DNA of 6,822 nucleotides from Lunatibacter sp038209145 (GTDB lineage: Bacteria > Bacteroidota > Bacteroidia > Cytophagales > Cyclobacteriaceae). Of this stretch, positions 6,448-6,822 are shown in pieces. The stretch lies in contig JBBQXZ010000260.1 in NCBI GenBank assembly GCA_038209145.1, positions 1-6,822 on the forward strand. Reading direction: 5' to 3'. A program made the position numbers and the translations under genes. Each line of letters opens with the position of its first letter. Within the stretch, counting starts at the first letter, position 1. The notes below the pieces were generated by a model, which saw nothing but the letters and a program-made list of their open reading frames with translations, ran no database searches and was not told the DNA's origin.

Positions 6448-6566
6448 GTACCAATCCACAAACTTGTATCAAATCCAAGTGCCGTAGGCACGGCCGATCT
6501 AGTAACCGTAGGTTTTAACCTACGGACCATGATGCAACACCCATCCCCATAAAGTCCCGTAGGGAC
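6448..6566 (+). repeat. Palindromic repeat unit, right copy
   Basis: The mirror image of the left copy, starting with GTACCAA (6448-6454). Hairpins in order: GTGCC/GGCAC around GTA (6479-6491); a perfect 9-bp stem CCGTAGGTT/AACCTACGG around TT (6506-6525); GTCCC/GGGAC around GTA (6554-6566). Hairpin order and the 13-14-nt gap between the inner short hairpin and the long hairpin match the left unit. The outer gap is slightly longer (28 against 22 nt). The unit ends 125 nt before the transposase start codon. Confidence 0.8.
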
Positions 6567-6609
6567 GAACGATTTACTTCACTGAAACAAGCTGATAAAT
6601 ACCCAAGCA

Positions 6610-6628
6610 CCTTTTTCCAAAAAGGAAA
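6610..6628. repeat. AT-rich hairpin upstream of the transposase
   Basis: CCTTTTT (6610-6616) and AAAAAGG (6619-6625) pair around CC. An alternative register pairs TTTCC (6614-6618) with GGAAA (6624-6628). It lies about 65 nt before the transposase ATG. Transposases of the IS200/IS605 class recognise subterminal hairpins, so it could belong to an element end, but the sequence alone does not establish this. Confidence 0.3.
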
Positions 6629-6691
6629 TTTTAACATTTATTCATTATTTTTACCTTGATATTTGTATTTAGTACTTCAATCTTTTCAATT

Positions 6692-6822
6692 ATGGCCAAT
6701 ACGTATTCTTCTCTGATGGTTCAGACTGTTTTTGCGGTAAAATATAGAAATGCCCTTATCCATAAAGACTGGAAAGGGGAACTATTGGCTGTAATTGGAA
6801 ACTTAATCAATGAAAAAGGATG
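6692..6822 (+). CDS. IS200/IS605-type (Y1, RAYT-like) transposase, 5' part
   Basis: The first 43 codons are visible, with the 3' end outside the window. The start MANTYSSLMVQTVFAVKYRN followed by ALIHKDWK and a helix LLAVIGNLINEKG is the characteristic N-terminus of the Y1 transposase family common in Bacteroidota, where QTVFAVKYR forms the first beta strand of the HUH fold. The complete family is usually about 150 residues, with an HUH metal-binding pair and one catalytic tyrosine, neither of which is visible here. These enzymes cut and join single-stranded DNA at hairpins. The inverted repeat pair just upstream suggests either a REP-associated tyrosine transposase (RAYT) with its cognate repeats or an insertion sequence with structured ends; RAYT is favoured because a solitary repeat copy occurs elsewhere in the window. 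No Shine-Dalgarno sequence is visible. Confidence 0.8.
   Translation, partial: MANTYSSLMVQTVFAVKYRNALIHKDWKGELLAVIGNLINEKG

Noticed and set aside
6300..6552. Short frames across the repeat pair on both strands
   Set aside because: They translate the hairpin DNA itself in several frames; openness comes from the repeat composition, and no family is recognisable.
6285..6566. CRISPR array
   Set aside because: The units are inverted rather than direct repeats, spacing is irregular and arms differ between copies; no cas gene is visible.

Overview
The window looks like chromosomal DNA from a member of the Bacteroidota, most likely a Cytophagales/Cyclobacteriaceae-type bacterium. That placement is inferred from three things: protein style (an acyltransferase close to the OpgC/MdoC type, a membrane-anchored LytTR regulator, an ECF sigma factor paired with a TM-linker-beta-strand protein), near absence of Shine-Dalgarno sequences, and -7 promoter boxes matching the Bacteroidota consensus TAnnTTTG. 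No rRNA, tRNA, CRISPR array or phage gene was seen.

Layout. Positions 1-244 hold no convincing gene, only a nested inverted repeat at the left edge. An integral membrane acyltransferase lies on the minus strand (245-1426); its start is internal to the longest open frame, because an exact promoter box falls inside the extension. It is divergent from a secreted endonuclease/exonuclease/phosphatase-fold enzyme (1602-2444, plus). That gene converges, with a 27-nt gap, on a four-TM LytTR transcription regulator (2472-3353, minus). About 815 nt without a credible gene follow (3354-4168); this stretch contains one solitary, diverged copy of a palindromic repeat. Next is a minus-strand operon: an ECF sigma factor (5430-6008) overlapping by 17 nt a single-TM protein with an anti-sigma-like N-terminus and a beta-strand-rich C-terminus (4169-5446).

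The most interesting part is 6285-6822. Two copies of a roughly 115-nt, multi-hairpin palindromic repeat sit head to head as an inverted pair (6285-6399 and 6448-6566), about 125 nt upstream of the 5' end of an IS200/IS605-type (Y1, RAYT-like) transposase gene that runs off the window. The hairpin arms covary while their centre (CCGTAGG or CCATAGG) is kept. The solitary copy near 3.8 kb matches the left unit of this pair at 29 of 35 positions. The picture is a REP/REPIN-like family beside its probable mobilising transposase.

Functional links: the sigma/anti-sigma pair is a regulatory module probably responding to an envelope signal. The LytTR protein is a second membrane-linked regulator. The acyltransferase and the exported phosphatase/nuclease act at or outside the membrane. 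Nothing in the sequence directly ties the three blocks into one pathway.
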